A DNA stretch of 53,260 bases from Alistipes senegalensis (GTDB lineage: Bacteria; Bacteroidota; Bacteroidia; Bacteroidales; Rikenellaceae), in the NCBI GenBank assembly GCA_023665825.1, contig JAMPDE010000001.1:386366-439625 (forward strand), in the 5' to 3' direction. A program made the translations under genes and the position numbers. Positions 33,779 to 42,824 of the stretch are shown here, in pieces (positions within the stretch are counted from its first letter, which is position 1; the number at the start of each line of letters is the position of its first letter). A model generated the notes under the pieces. That model saw nothing but the letters and a program-made list of their open reading frames with translations. It had not been told where the DNA came from and did not search any database.

Positions 33779-34758
33779 TTGCGGCAGGTGTCGGCAATAA
33801 CGAGGTCGTACAATTCGCCGAGCGACATGCCCATCGCGCGGGCCTGCTTCGGCACGATGCTGCCGGGGCTCATGCCCGGAATGGAGTTCAGCTCGATGAA
33901 GTAGGGTTTTCCTTCGGGCGTCACGATGAAATCCACACGCACTACCCCACTGCAACGGCAGGTGCGGTAGGCGTCGAGCGTCATGCGGTTCAGCTCCGCA
34001 CGCACTTCGGGCGCGATGCGGGCCGGCGTGATTTCGTCCGAGCATCCGGCCGTGTATTTGGCTTCGTAGTCGAAGAAGTCGTTTTTCGGGACGATTTCCG
34101 TTTCGGGAAAGATATATTCTTTCCCTCCGGCAATCATGATTCCGCATCCGATTTCCTGCCCCGTGATGCACTCCTCGATGAGGATTTCATCGCCTTGCGC
34201 GAATGCGGCGTCGATAGCGGCGGGCAGTTCCTTCCGCGTGTGCACTTTCGTCACGCCGAACGAGGAACCGTTGGCGTTCGGTTTGACGAAAAGCGGCAGG
34301 CTCAGTTCCGCGACGATTCGTTCGGGGTCGATGCACTCCCCTTTTCTGATAAAAATTTCGCGGGCCAGATTGACGTGTCCGGCCAACACGCGCTTGGTCG
34401 TGATTTTGTCGAACGTCACGACCGACGAGGTCATCGAACACGACGAATAGGGAATCCCCATCATATCCAGATATCCTTGCAGTTTGCCGTCTTCGCCCGG
34501 CGTGCCGTGAATGATGATAAGTGCGTAGTCGAACGCTTTGCGAACGCCGTCGACGGTCAGCGAAAAATCGTTTTTGTCTACCTGCCATTCGCGGCCGTCC
34601 GGCGCGGTGTAGTGCCAGTCTCGGTGGTGCAGGTCGATCAGCGTGATGTCGTATTTTTCGTGGTCGAGCGCCTGTTCGATTTGGGCGGCGCTTTGCAGGG
34701 CGATTTCGCGTTCGGGCGAGTCGCCTCCGGCCAGCAATGCTATTTTCAGTCGTTCCAT
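33775..34758 (-). CDS. ddl: D-alanine--D-alanine ligase
   Basis: 327-aa ATP-grasp ligase making the D-Ala-D-Ala terminus of peptidoglycan precursors. Motifs: HGTPGEDGKLQGYLDMMGIPY, PLFVKPNANGSSFGVTKV, VRVDFIVTPEGKPYFIELNS and the closing GMSPGSIVPKQA. The omega-loop region reads FFDYEAKYTAG with tyrosine, as in D-Ala ligases rather than D-lactate ligases. Start codon 6 bp after the nadD stop. Confidence 0.95.
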   Translation of the reverse strand: MERLKIALLAGGDSPEREIALQSAAQIEQALDHEKYDITLIDLHHRDWHYTAPDGREWQVDKNDFSLTVDGVRKAFDYALIIIHGTPGEDGKLQGYLDMMGIPYSSCSMTSSVVTFDKITTKRVLAGHVNLAREIFIRKGECIDPERIVAELSLPLFVKPNANGSSFGVTKVHTRKELPAAIDAAFAQGDEILIEECITGQEIGCGIMIAGGKEYIFPETEIVPKNDFFDYEAKYTAGCSDEITPARIAPEVRAELNRMTLDAYRTCRCSGVVRVDFIVTPEGKPYFIELNSIPGMSPGSIVPKQARAMGMSLGELYDLVIADTCRK

Positions 34759-34764
34759 CGTATA

Positions 34765-35580
34765 TCAGGGGTTGTAGATATCTTTGTAGCGGAATGCGAG
34801 TATTTCCTGCACCATGTCGATGAACTGCCGCGCTTCGGCGTGTTGCGGGTCGGTTTGCAGGATGCGGTTGAAATCGTTGAGGGCTGCGCCCCATTCGTTC
34901 AGCCGGTAGTGGAGTTTGCCGCGCTCCAGCAACAGTTCGATGTCGTCGGGGTTGTCGACCAGTTGCGCCGTAATCGCCGCGATGCGCGATGCAGGGCTCC
35001 ACAGCCCTTTCCGGAGGATGTAGGCAGCTACGTCGGGATGCAGCAGGTCGGCCGTGTCTTCGCCGCATTCGATGCGGCGGCGTACTTCCGTCGCCGAAAT
35101 ATCCAGCAGCGGCGCATCTTGCAGCAGCACGATGCGGTTTTCGAGCTTCGCAGGCACCGCCCTGTCGCGTCGTGGGTAGACGTAAACGGGATATTCGAGA
35201 ATCTTTTCGTGCTCTTTCCAGCTATCCAACCGTTCCAGTTGGTCGCTCCCCATCAGAATGGAAAAGGTCATTTCCTGCCCGTAGTTTTCCGTCAGATGCC
35301 GGAGCGTGTCGATCGTATAGGAGGGCTTGGGTAGCAGAAATTCGATGACGGACGGCCGGATGCGGTCGGCGAACCGCGATGCCTTGCAGGCGATTTCGGC
35401 CATCTCGAAGCGATCCAGCTCGGGAGCCAGCGTCGCCGCTGCCTTGTGGGGGCTTTGCGGTGAAACGACCAATGCCATTTCGTCGCACAACCCTTGCCCC
35501 ACGACGTATTCGGCCAATGCGATATGGCCTTTGTGGACGGGGTTGAACGACCCGAAATAGAGCATCGTGTGTCGCTTCAT
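34765..35580 (-). CDS. nadD: Nicotinate-nucleotide adenylyltransferase with C-terminal TPR-like extension
   Basis: 271-aa enzyme of NAD synthesis (nicotinate mononucleotide to deamido-NAD). Nucleotidyltransferase motif YFGSFNPVHKGHIALAEY and the second motif LDISATEVRRRIECGE are intact over the first 190 residues. Residues about 200-265 add a helical TPR-like segment (LLLERGKLHYRLNEWGAALNDFNRIL) not found in typical NadD. Its ATG overlaps the gmk stop by 4 bp. Confidence 0.93.
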   Translation of the reverse strand: MKRHTMLYFGSFNPVHKGHIALAEYVVGQGLCDEMALVVSPQSPHKAAATLAPELDRFEMAEIACKASRFADRIRPSVIEFLLPKPSYTIDTLRHLTENYGQEMTFSILMGSDQLERLDSWKEHEKILEYPVYVYPRRDRAVPAKLENRIVLLQDAPLLDISATEVRRRIECGEDTADLLHPDVAAYILRKGLWSPASRIAAITAQLVDNPDDIELLLERGKLHYRLNEWGAALNDFNRILQTDPQHAEARQFIDMVQEILAFRYKDIYNP

Positions 35581-36146
35581 CGTCCGGTCGCGATAAAGTT
35601 TTCGAGAATGCGGGCCGTTTCGTCGATGGCTTCATCGAGCCGGTCGTTCAGCACGATGCGGTCGAATCCCGACGCTTGGGCCAGCTCGAATTCCGCTTTG
35701 GCGATTCGCCGGTCGATAACCTCCGGTGAGTCGGTGCCGCGCCCTTCGAGCCGGCAGCGCAGCTCCTCGATCGAGGGCGGCTGGATGAAAATCGCGCAGG
35801 CATCGTCGCCGAAAATGCGGCGCAGGTTCAGCCCGCCCATGACATCGACATCGAAAACGATGACATGCCCTTCGGCCCAGATGCGCTCGACTTCGCTGCG
35901 CAGCGTGCCGTAGCAGGTGCCTTGATAGACCTCCTCCCACTCCACGAAACGCTCTTCCGATACGGCCTGCCGGAACTCTTCCGGTGTAAAGAAATAGTAG
36001 TCCTTGCCGTGTTGCTCGTTTCCGCGCGGTGCCCGGCTGGTCGCCGAAATGGAGAATTCCAACTGCGGATACCGCGCCAGCAACGCGCGGACGATAGTAG
36101 TTTTTCCGGAACCGCTCGGTGCCGAGAATATGACGACCTTGCCCAT
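35577..36146 (-). CDS. gmk: Guanylate kinase
   Basis: 189-aa enzyme converting GMP to GDP. P-loop SAPSGSGKTTIVRALL at the N-terminus and the GMP-binding ATSRAPRGNEQHGKDYYF and EEVYQGTCYGTL segments are canonical. Four bases before the yicC stop region and overlapping nadD by 4 bp, so it is in the middle of a tight operon. Confidence 0.96.
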   Translation of the reverse strand: MGKVVIFSAPSGSGKTTIVRALLARYPQLEFSISATSRAPRGNEQHGKDYYFFTPEEFRQAVSEERFVEWEEVYQGTCYGTLRSEVERIWAEGHVIVFDVDVMGGLNLRRIFGDDACAIFIQPPSIEELRCRLEGRGTDSPEVIDRRIAKAEFELAQASGFDRIVLNDRLDEAIDETARILENFIATGR

Positions 36147-36150
36147 TGTC

Positions 36151-37023
36151 TTACAGGATGTTCAGAACTTGCTCCTTGATTTTTTCCAGTTCGTCTTTCA
36201 TCTTGACGACCAGAATCTGGATGTTCGTTTCGTTGGCTTTCGAGCCCATCGTGTTGATTTCGCGTCCCAGTTCCTGCGCGATGAAACCCAGTTTGCGGCC
36301 TACGCCCTCTTCGGAGGCGGCCACTTCGCGGAAGTAGTTGCAATGGTTGGTCAGACGCACCTTTTCCTCCGTGATGTCGAGTTTCTCCAAGTAGAAAATC
36401 ATCTCCTGCTCCAGCCGGTTGCGGTCGACTTCGACTTGGAGTTTCGACAAGTTGTCGAGAATCCGCGCCTTGATAGTCTCCGTGCGGGCTTTTTCGTAAG
36501 GGACCACCTCGTTTTTATAGCTTTCGATGAGGTCGATGCGCCGCAGCAGATCGGCGATCAGCGTGGCTCCCTCTTGCGCGCGAAATGCGTTCAATGCCTC
36601 CGCCGCTTTTTCGGTAGCTTCCAGCAGGGCCGCGTGTTCTTCTTCGGAAATGGATTCGGTTTCGGTCGCAACGACATCGGGCAGGCGCATGATGCAGGGC
36701 ACCAATACGCCGTAATCGGGTTCGAGCCCCGTATGGACGAGCGCGTCGGTCATTTGGCGCAGATACTCGCGGAATGCGTCGCGGTTGATGCGGGCCGACG
36801 TCTCGACGGTCTGCGATTCGACCGTCACGAAGACATCGACCTTGCCCCGTTCGACCGTGCGGGTGATGATGCTCCGAACGTCGTATTCCGACTGCCGGTA
36901 GACGGCGGGCAGCCGCAGGTTGAGGTCCAGCTGCTTGGAGTTGAGCGACCGGATTTCGACCGTGATTTTCTTATTCGGAAGCGCGACTTCGGCTTTTCCG
37001 AAGCCGGTCATTGATTTTATCAT
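36151..37023 (-). CDS. yicC: YicC family endoribonuclease-like protein
   Basis: 290-aa protein with the YicC N-terminal domain (MIKSMTGFGKAEVALP, VEIRSLNSKQLDLNLRLP) and the DUF1732 C-terminal domain (RKLGFIAQELGREINTMGSKAN). E. coli YicC is reported to be an endoribonuclease. The ATG at 37023 is used because the -7 box TATTTTTG (37053-37046) lies within the longer frame. Followed by gmk, the common bacterial order. Confidence 0.93.
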   Translation of the reverse strand: MIKSMTGFGKAEVALPNKKITVEIRSLNSKQLDLNLRLPAVYRQSEYDVRSIITRTVERGKVDVFVTVESQTVETSARINRDAFREYLRQMTDALVHTGLEPDYGVLVPCIMRLPDVVATETESISEEEHAALLEATEKAAEALNAFRAQEGATLIADLLRRIDLIESYKNEVVPYEKARTETIKARILDNLSKLQVEVDRNRLEQEMIFYLEKLDITEEKVRLTNHCNYFREVAASEEGVGRKLGFIAQELGREINTMGSKANETNIQILVVKMKDELEKIKEQVLNIL

Positions 37024-37045
37024 GGTAGCGGAACGATTTTTCGTG

Positions 37046-37053
37046 CAAAAATA
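37046..37053 (-). promoter_or_regulatory. -7 box of the yicC-gmk-nadD-ddl operon
   Basis: TATTTTTG on the minus strand, 22 bp before the yicC ATG; no clear -33 partner. Confidence 0.5.
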
Positions 37054-37100
37054 ATAAAAACTATTCAATAACCCGCTTTCGGAAAATTATTCGCTCCGGT

Positions 37101-37132
37101 GTTGTGCGGTCTGAAAATTTTCCCTATCTTTG
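37101..37132 (+). promoter_or_regulatory. Promoter of the serC operon
   Basis: GTTG (37101-37104), 20 bp, TATCTTTG (37125-37132). The serC ATG is 59 bp downstream. Confidence 0.65.
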
Positions 37133-37191
37133 TGTTAGTGCTCTAACAGGACGAGAAAATCATTACACTCAATTCCATAAACCGAACGGTT

Positions 37192-38262
37192 ATGAAAACA
37201 CACAATTTCTATGCGGGGCCTGCCGTTTTGCCGCAGGAGGTGCTCGAACAGGCGGCGAAAGCCGTCCTCGATTTCAACGGGACCGGTGTCTCCCTGTTGT
37301 CGATGTCGCATCGTACGAAAGATTTCGAGAATGTCATCGCCGATGCCGATGCGCTGTTCCGCGAGTTGCTGCACATTCCGGATAATTACCGCATTTTCTA
37401 TGTCGGCGGCGGTGCCAGCACGATGTTCTATCAGATTCCGGCCAATTTTCTCGGCAAAAAAGCGGGTTATGTGAATACGGGCGTCTGGGCGAAAAAGGCT
37501 ATCAAGGAGGCCAAGTTCTTCGGCGAGGTCGAAACGCTGGCTTCGTCGGACGACCGGAATTTTACCTATATTCCGAAAGGATTCGCCATTCCGACCGATT
37601 TGGATTACGTGCACATCACGTCGAACAATACGATTTACGGCACGGAGTACTTCGAGGATCTGACTTCGCCCGTGCCGCTCATCGCCGATATGTCTTCGGA
37701 TATTCTGTCGCGGCCGATCGACGTCTCGAAGTATGCCATGATTTACGGCGGTGCGCAGAAGAATCTGGCTCCGGCGGGTGTTACGTTCGCCATCATCCGC
37801 GAGGATATGCTCGACCGGCAGGTGCGCGAACTGCCTACGATGGTTTCGTTCCGCACGCACGTCGAGAACGGCTCGATGTTCAATACGCCGCCCGTATTCC
37901 CTATTTATGTGCTGTACGAATCGCTCAAATGGCTGAAATCCATCGGCGGCGTGCCCGAAATGGAGCGGCGGAACAAGGAGAAAGCCGCGTTGCTTTACGC
38001 CGAAATCGACCGCAACCCGCTGTTTCGCGGCACGGTCGTGCCGGAAGACCGTTCGCGGATGAACATCTGCTTCGTCATGGCCGACGGACGTGAGGATTTG
38101 GCTCCCGAATTCCTCGAATTCGCGAAGGCGCGCAGCATGGTCGGTATCAAGGGCCACCGATTGGTGGGCGGATTCCGTGCTTCGTGCTACAACGCCCTGC
38201 CGAAAGAGAGCGTCGAGGCATTGGTGGCCTGCATGCAGGAATTCGAGCAGCTGCACAAATAA
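37192..38262 (+). CDS. serC: Phosphoserine aminotransferase
   Basis: 356-aa PLP enzyme converting 3-phosphohydroxypyruvate to 3-phosphoserine in serine (and pyridoxal phosphate) biosynthesis. The N-terminal [19 protein letters not shown], the PLP lysine region [20 protein letters not shown] and the C-terminal [17 protein letters not shown] are diagnostic. First gene of serC-serA-DUF1015. Confidence 0.97.
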   Translation: MKTHNFYAGPAVLPQEVLEQAAKAVLDFNGTGVSLLSMSHRTKDFENVIADADALFRELLHIPDNYRIFYVGGGASTMFYQIPANFLGKKAGYVNTGVWAKKAIKEAKFFGEVETLASSDDRNFTYIPKGFAIPTDLDYVHITSNNTIYGTEYFEDLTSPVPLIADMSSDILSRPIDVSKYAMIYGGAQKNLAPAGVTFAIIREDMLDRQVRELPTMVSFRTHVENGSMFNTPPVFPIYVLYESLKWLKSIGGVPEMERRNKEKAALLYAEIDRNPLFRGTVVPEDRSRMNICFVMADGREDLAPEFLEFAKARSMVGIKGHRLVGGFRASCYNALPKESVEALVACMQEFEQLHK

Positions 38263-38375
38263 TCTGCGGCATGGCTTATCAATTCAAGATTCCTACGTCT
38301 TACAGTGCCTTGACGGGCGAGGTGACGGCGTGGAAGCAAACCGAATTACAGGAAACGATTACATTGAAAGAGACT

Positions 38376-39299
38376 ATGAAAGTACTCGTTGCAACCGAAA
38401 AACCTTTCGCAAAAAAGGCCGTCGAGGGCATTCGCGAAATCATCGAACGGGCCGGTTTCGAGTTGGCGTTGCTCGAAAAATATACGGACAAGGCCCAGTT
38501 GCTGGCTGCTGTCGCCGACGTGGATGCCCTGATAGTCCGCAGCGACAAGGTGACGGACGAGGTGATTGCGGCTGCGAAGAATCTCCGCATCGTCGTGCGC
38601 GCCGGTGCGGGGTATGACAATGTCGATTTGGCGGCCGCTTCGGCGCGCGGCATCGTCGTGATGAATACGCCCGGCCAAAACTCCAATGCGGTGGCGGAAC
38701 TTGCGCTCGGCATGATGATCTATATGGCGCGTAATCGTTATACGCCCGGCACGGGTTCGGAGTTGCGCGGCAAGACGCTAGCTATCCATGCTTACGGCAA
38801 TGTTGGCCGACTGGTCGCGTGCAAGGGCAAGGCGCTGGGGATGAACGTAATCGCCTACGATCCGTTCATCACGGATGCGCAGGCGTTCGCGGCCGACGGA
38901 GTGGAAAAGGTCGATTCGGTCGAGGAGCTGTACCGACGGGCCGATTACCTTTCGTTGCACATTCCTGCGACCGAGCAGACGAAAAATTCCATCGGTTACG
39001 ACTTGCTGATGTCGATGCCAAAAGGTGCGACGTTGGTCAATACGGCCCGCAAGGAGGTGATCGACGATCCGGGATTGTTGCGGGCATTGACCGAACGCGA
39101 GGATTTGAAATACATTACCGACATCGCTCCGGCCAATCAGTCCGAAATGGTGGAAAAATTGGGAAACCGCTTCTTCGCCACACCCAAGAAAATGGGTGCC
39201 GAAACCGCCGAAGCGAATATCAACGCAGGATTGGCGGCAGCGAACCAGATCGTCGCGTTTTTCAAGGAGGGAGTAACCCGTTTCCAAGTGAATAAATAA
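38376..39299 (+). CDS. serA: D-3-phosphoglycerate dehydrogenase, short form
   Basis: 307-aa NAD-dependent dehydrogenase, the entry step of serine synthesis. NAD-binding motif HAYGNVGRLVACKGKALG, catalytic region NTARKEVIDDP, and no C-terminal ACT domain, so no serine feedback by that route. I use the ATG at 38376 (MKVLVATEKPF), where the family usually starts. An in-frame ATG at 38271, 9 bp after serC, would add 35 residues of unusual sequence. The final histidine seen in many D-2-hydroxyacid dehydrogenases is not obvious. Confidence 0.92.
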   Translation: MKVLVATEKPFAKKAVEGIREIIERAGFELALLEKYTDKAQLLAAVADVDALIVRSDKVTDEVIAAAKNLRIVVRAGAGYDNVDLAAASARGIVVMNTPGQNSNAVAELALGMMIYMARNRYTPGTGSELRGKTLAIHAYGNVGRLVACKGKALGMNVIAYDPFITDAQAFAADGVEKVDSVEELYRRADYLSLHIPATEQTKNSIGYDLLMSMPKGATLVNTARKEVIDDPGLLRALTEREDLKYITDIAPANQSEMVEKLGNRFFATPKKMGAETAEANINAGLAAANQIVAFFKEGVTRFQVNK

Positions 39300-39309
39300 T
39301 AAGGAACCT

Positions 39310-40554
39310 ATGGTACGCATCAAACCTTTTCGCGGAATCCGCCCTCCGAAGGAGTATGCCTCCGAAGTGGCGTCGCGGCCCTACGACGTGCTGAATTCGG
39401 CCGAAGCCAAGTCTGAAGCGACGGAACGTTCGCTGCTGCACATCATCAAGCCCGAAATCGACTTCGAGCCCATCGCCGACGAACATGCGCCGGAGGTTTA
39501 CGCCAAAGCGGTCGAGAATTTCCGCAAATGGCAGGAAAACGGCTGGCTCCGGCAGGAACCGGAGGCGTGCTATTATATCTACGCGCAGACGATGGACGGC
39601 CGGACGCAGTACGGGCTGACTATGTGCTGCCATTTCGAGGACTATCTTTCGGGGGCTATCAAGAAACACGAACTGACCCGTCCCGACAAGGAGGAAGACC
39701 GCATGATCCATGTGCGCAACCAGCGGGCCAATATCGAACCGGTTTTTTTCGCCTATCCCGACGATGCCGAAATCGACGCCATTGTCGCCGATGTGGTGAA
39801 AAACAGTGCGCCCGAATACGATTTCACGGCGGCCGACGGGTTCGGACACAAGTTGTGGGTCATCCGCGACCGCAAGACCAACGACCGCATTACGGAGATT
39901 TTCGCAGGGATTCCGGCGCTTTATGTTGCTGACGGACACCACCGGACGGCGGCTGCAGCCCGTGTAGGCGCCGAATGCAAGGCGAAAAATCCGCACCATA
40001 CGGGCGACGAGGAGTACTGCTATTTTTTGGCGGTGACTTTTCCCGCAAGCCAGCTGCGCATCATCGACTACAACCGTGTCGTGCGCGATTTGAACGGCTT
40101 GACTTCCGAGCAGTTTTTGGAGCGGCTGAAAGAACGCTTCACGGTCGAGGAAAAAGGCGCGGAGGAGTACCGTCCGGCGGCCTTGCACGATTTCGCGATG
40201 TATCTCGACGACCGTTGGTGGCGTCTGACGGCCAAACCGGGCACTTACGACGACCATGACCCCATCGGCGTGCTGGACGTTACGGTGCTTTCCGATCAGG
40301 TGTTGGCTCCGATTCTTGGCATCGAAGACCTGCGTACGTCCAAACGCATCGATTTCGTGGGCGGCATTCGCGGTTTGGGCGAACTCAAACGGCGGGTGGA
40401 CAGCGGCGAAATGCGGGTGGCGTTCGCGCTCTATCCCGTCTCGATGCAACAGTTGATCGACATCGCTGACACGGGCAACATCATGCCGCCCAAAACGACG
40501 TGGTTCGAGCCGAAACTGCGTTCGGGCGTGGTAATCCATTCGTTTGAAGCGTAA
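39310..40554 (+). CDS. DUF1015 family protein
   Basis: 414-aa cytoplasmic protein of unknown role. The N-terminal IKPFRGIRPPKEYASEVASRPYDVL and the central YVADGHHRTAAAARVGAE segment are hallmarks of DUF1015, some of which have a ParB-like fold. It follows serA by 10 bp. No serB is in the window, so a role in phosphoserine or serine phosphate chemistry is a reasonable guess, but only from position. A strong hairpin follows. Confidence 0.85.
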   Translation: MVRIKPFRGIRPPKEYASEVASRPYDVLNSAEAKSEATERSLLHIIKPEIDFEPIADEHAPEVYAKAVENFRKWQENGWLRQEPEACYYIYAQTMDGRTQYGLTMCCHFEDYLSGAIKKHELTRPDKEEDRMIHVRNQRANIEPVFFAYPDDAEIDAIVADVVKNSAPEYDFTAADGFGHKLWVIRDRKTNDRITEIFAGIPALYVADGHHRTAAAARVGAECKAKNPHHTGDEEYCYFLAVTFPASQLRIIDYNRVVRDLNGLTSEQFLERLKERFTVEEKGAEEYRPAALHDFAMYLDDRWWRLTAKPGTYDDHDPIGVLDVTVLSDQVLAPILGIEDLRTSKRIDFVGGIRGLGELKRRVDSGEMRVAFALYPVSMQQLIDIADTGNIMPPKTTWFEPKLRSGVVIHSFEA

Positions 40555-40579
40555 CGGATTGTAAAAAATCCTGCAATGG

Positions 40580-40617
40580 TTTCGCCCCTGTCGCATTCAT
40601 CAGCGACAGGGGCGAAA
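40580..40617. terminator. Intrinsic terminator after the serC-serA-DUF1015 operon
   Basis: 15-bp perfect stem (40580-40594 with 40603-40617) around an 8-base loop. The trailing T run is short. Confidence 0.75.
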
Positions 40618-40650
40618 TCTTCGTACGGGCCGATGTTTCGTGCGAAAAAG

Positions 40651-40682
40651 TTTGCTTTCCTTCCGAAAAAATCCTATATTTG
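40651..40682 (+). promoter_or_regulatory. Promoter of the 2-oxoacid:ferredoxin oxidoreductase operon
   Basis: TTTG (40651-40654), exactly 20 bp, TATATTTG (40675-40682): the full Bacteroidota consensus. The first ATG is 32 bp downstream. Confidence 0.8.
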
Positions 40683-40714
40683 TCCTATATTTTATATCAA
40701 TTCAGCGCATTATT

Positions 40715-40942
40715 ATGGCTAAAATCAAAGGTACGATCGTCGTCGACAGCGAGCGGTGCAAGGGATGCGGGGTTTGTGTGGCTTCGTGCCCGTGCGAAGT
40801 GCTGGCGCTGTCGTCCGAAGTGAACGGCAAAGGCTATCCCGTCGTGCGGATGGCCCGTCCCGATGCCTGCACGGGGTGTGCTTCGTGCGGCGTGATTTGT
40901 CCCGACAGTTGCATCACGGTTTACCGTCAAAAATTCGAATAA
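40715..40942 (+). CDS. 2x[4Fe-4S] ferredoxin-like subunit of 2-oxoacid:ferredoxin oxidoreductase
   Basis: 75-aa delta subunit. Two four-cysteine clusters: CKGCGVCVASCPCEVL and CTGCASCGVICPDSC, each with the CxxCxxC...C spacing for [4Fe-4S]. It passes electrons from the TPP centre to ferredoxin. The first gene of a four-gene operon for the complete complex. Confidence 0.93.
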   Translation: MAKIKGTIVVDSERCKGCGVCVASCPCEVLALSSEVNGKGYPVVRMARPDACTGCASCGVICPDSCITVYRQKFE

Positions 40943-40946
40943 GACT

Positions 40947-42041
40947 ATGGCAGAGAAAGAGGTGAAGTTGATGAAAGGCAACGAGGTGATCGCCCATGCG
41001 GCGATTCGCTACGGTTGCGACGGTTATTTCGGCTACCCCATCACGCCGCAGTCCGAAGTGATGGAAACCCTGATGGAGCTGAAGCCTTGGGAAACGACGG
41101 GCATGGCCGTCTTGCAGGCCGAATCGGAGGTTTCGTCGATCAATATGTTGTATGGAGGCGCTGCTACCGGCAAACGGGTGATGACTTCGTCGTCGAGTCC
41201 CGGCATTTCGCTCATGGCCGAAGGATTGAGTTATCTGGCGGGGGCCGAACTGCCGTGCCTGATTATCAACTGCCAGCGCGGCGGTCCGGGACTGGGCACG
41301 ATCCAGCCGTCGCAGGGCGACTATTTCCAAGCGACCAAAGGCGGCGGTCATGGCGATTACCATTTGATTGTTTTGGCTCCCAATTCCGTGCAGGAGATGC
41401 ACGACCATGTGGCCGAAGCGTTCGATTTGGCGTTCAAATACCGCAATCCGGCGATGATTCTGGCCGACGGCGCCATCGGTCAGATGATGGAAAAAGTCAT
41501 CCTTGCACCGCAGCGTCCGCGCAAAACCGACGAGGAGACCCGTGCCGAAGCCCGCACATGGGGCGCGTTCGGCAAGACGTCCGACCGCGAACGCAACGTG
41601 GTGACTTCGTTGGAATTGCAGTCCGAGAAAATGGAGATTATCAACCAACGGTTGCAGGCCAAATACCACGAATTGGAGGAGAATGAGGTGCGTTATGAGG
41701 CTATCGAATGCGACGATGCCGATTACGTTATCGTGGCGTTCGGTTCGTCGGCGCGCATCTGTTCGGCTACGGTCGAAATGGCGCGGGCCGAAGGACTGAA
41801 AGTCGGTCTGTTGCGTCCCATTACGCTCTATCCGTTCCCGAAAAAACAGCTTGCCGAATTGGCGGCTCGCGGCGTGAAAGGGTTTCTTTCGGCCGAGCTG
41901 AATGCCGGACAAATGGTCGAAGACGTTCGGCTGGCCGTCAATGGCAAGGCACCCGTAGAAAACTATGGACGACAGGGCGGCATGCTGTTCAATCCCGACG
42001 AGGTGCTGGCAGCACTCAAAGAAAAACTGATTAAGAAGTAA
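40947..42041 (+). CDS. vorB: 2-oxoacid:ferredoxin oxidoreductase alpha subunit (VorB-like)
   Basis: 364-aa subunit with the pyrimidine-binding domain and the C-terminal transketolase-like domain. FGYPITPQSEVMETLMEL, MTSSSSPGISLMAEGLSYLAG and RGGPGLGTIQPSQGDYF are typical of the Vor/Kor branch. With the other three subunits it decarboxylates a 2-oxoacid (branched-chain 2-oxoacid or 2-oxoglutarate) to its acyl-CoA, reducing ferredoxin. Substrate cannot be fixed by sequence. Confidence 0.92.
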   Translation: MAEKEVKLMKGNEVIAHAAIRYGCDGYFGYPITPQSEVMETLMELKPWETTGMAVLQAESEVSSINMLYGGAATGKRVMTSSSSPGISLMAEGLSYLAGAELPCLIINCQRGGPGLGTIQPSQGDYFQATKGGGHGDYHLIVLAPNSVQEMHDHVAEAFDLAFKYRNPAMILADGAIGQMMEKVILAPQRPRKTDEETRAEARTWGAFGKTSDRERNVVTSLELQSEKMEIINQRLQAKYHELEENEVRYEAIECDDADYVIVAFGSSARICSATVEMARAEGLKVGLLRPITLYPFPKKQLAELAARGVKGFLSAELNAGQMVEDVRLAVNGKAPVENYGRQGGMLFNPDEVLAALKEKLIKK

Positions 42042-42047
42042 ACGACT

Positions 42048-42824
42048 ATGGCAGAGGTTGAGATAAAAGCAGAAAACAAGGTCTATGCGAAACCGCGCCT
42101 GATTCTGGACAATACGATGCACTATTGTCCGGGTTGCAGTCACGGTACGGTACACAAATTGGTGGCCGAAGTCATCGACGAACTGGGGCTCGCCGACCGG
42201 ACGATCGGCATTTCGCCGGTGGGGTGTTCGGTGTTCGCCTACAATTATATCGACATCGATTGGATCGAAGCGGCGCACGGCCGTGCTTTGGCGGTTGCGA
42301 CGGCGGCCAAGCGGCTCAATCCCGACCGCATGGTCTTCACCTATCAGGGCGATGGCGATTTGTCGGCTATCGGTACGGCGGAGAGCATCCATGCGGCGGC
42401 ACGCGGTGAAAATGTCGTGGCGATTTACATCAACAACGCGATTTACGGCATGACGGGCGGTCAGATGGCCCCCACTACCCTGCTGGGCATGAAGACGGCG
42501 ACGACGCCCTACGGCCGAGACCCACGACTGAACGGCTATCCGTACAAAATCGCCGAAATGATGGCTCATCTCGACGGTGCGACCTATATCACCCGTCAGA
42601 GCGTGCACAAACCGGCCAATGTGCGCAAGTGCAAGGAGGCTATCAAAAAGGCGTTCCAGCGTGCGATGGACGGGCTGGGATTTTCGCTCGTGGAGGTGGT
42701 TTCGACCTGCAACAGCGGCTGGAAACTTTCGCCTGTGGCATCGAACGAATGGTTGGAACAGAACATGTTACCCTACTATCCGTTGGGAGATATCAAGGAC
42801 GTAAAATCGGATTCGGCACAATGA
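42048..42824 (+). CDS. 2-oxoacid:ferredoxin oxidoreductase beta subunit (TPP-binding)
   Basis: 258-aa catalytic subunit. The cysteine/TPP entry motif MHYCPGCSHGTVHKL, the TPP Mg-binding motif GDGDLSAIGTAESIH, and NNAIYGMTGGQMAP are conserved. 6 bp after the alpha subunit; its stop overlaps the gamma subunit ATG. Confidence 0.94.
   Translation: MAEVEIKAENKVYAKPRLILDNTMHYCPGCSHGTVHKLVAEVIDELGLADRTIGISPVGCSVFAYNYIDIDWIEAAHGRALAVATAAKRLNPDRMVFTYQGDGDLSAIGTAESIHAAARGENVVAIYINNAIYGMTGGQMAPTTLLGMKTATTPYGRDPRLNGYPYKIAEMMAHLDGATYITRQSVHKPANVRKCKEAIKKAFQRAMDGLGFSLVEVVSTCNSGWKLSPVASNEWLEQNMLPYYPLGDIKDVKSDSAQ

Noticed and set aside
40580-40617. Riboswitch before the oxidoreductase operon
   Set aside because: The hairpin lies upstream of the -7 box (40675-40682), so it belongs to the end of the preceding operon.
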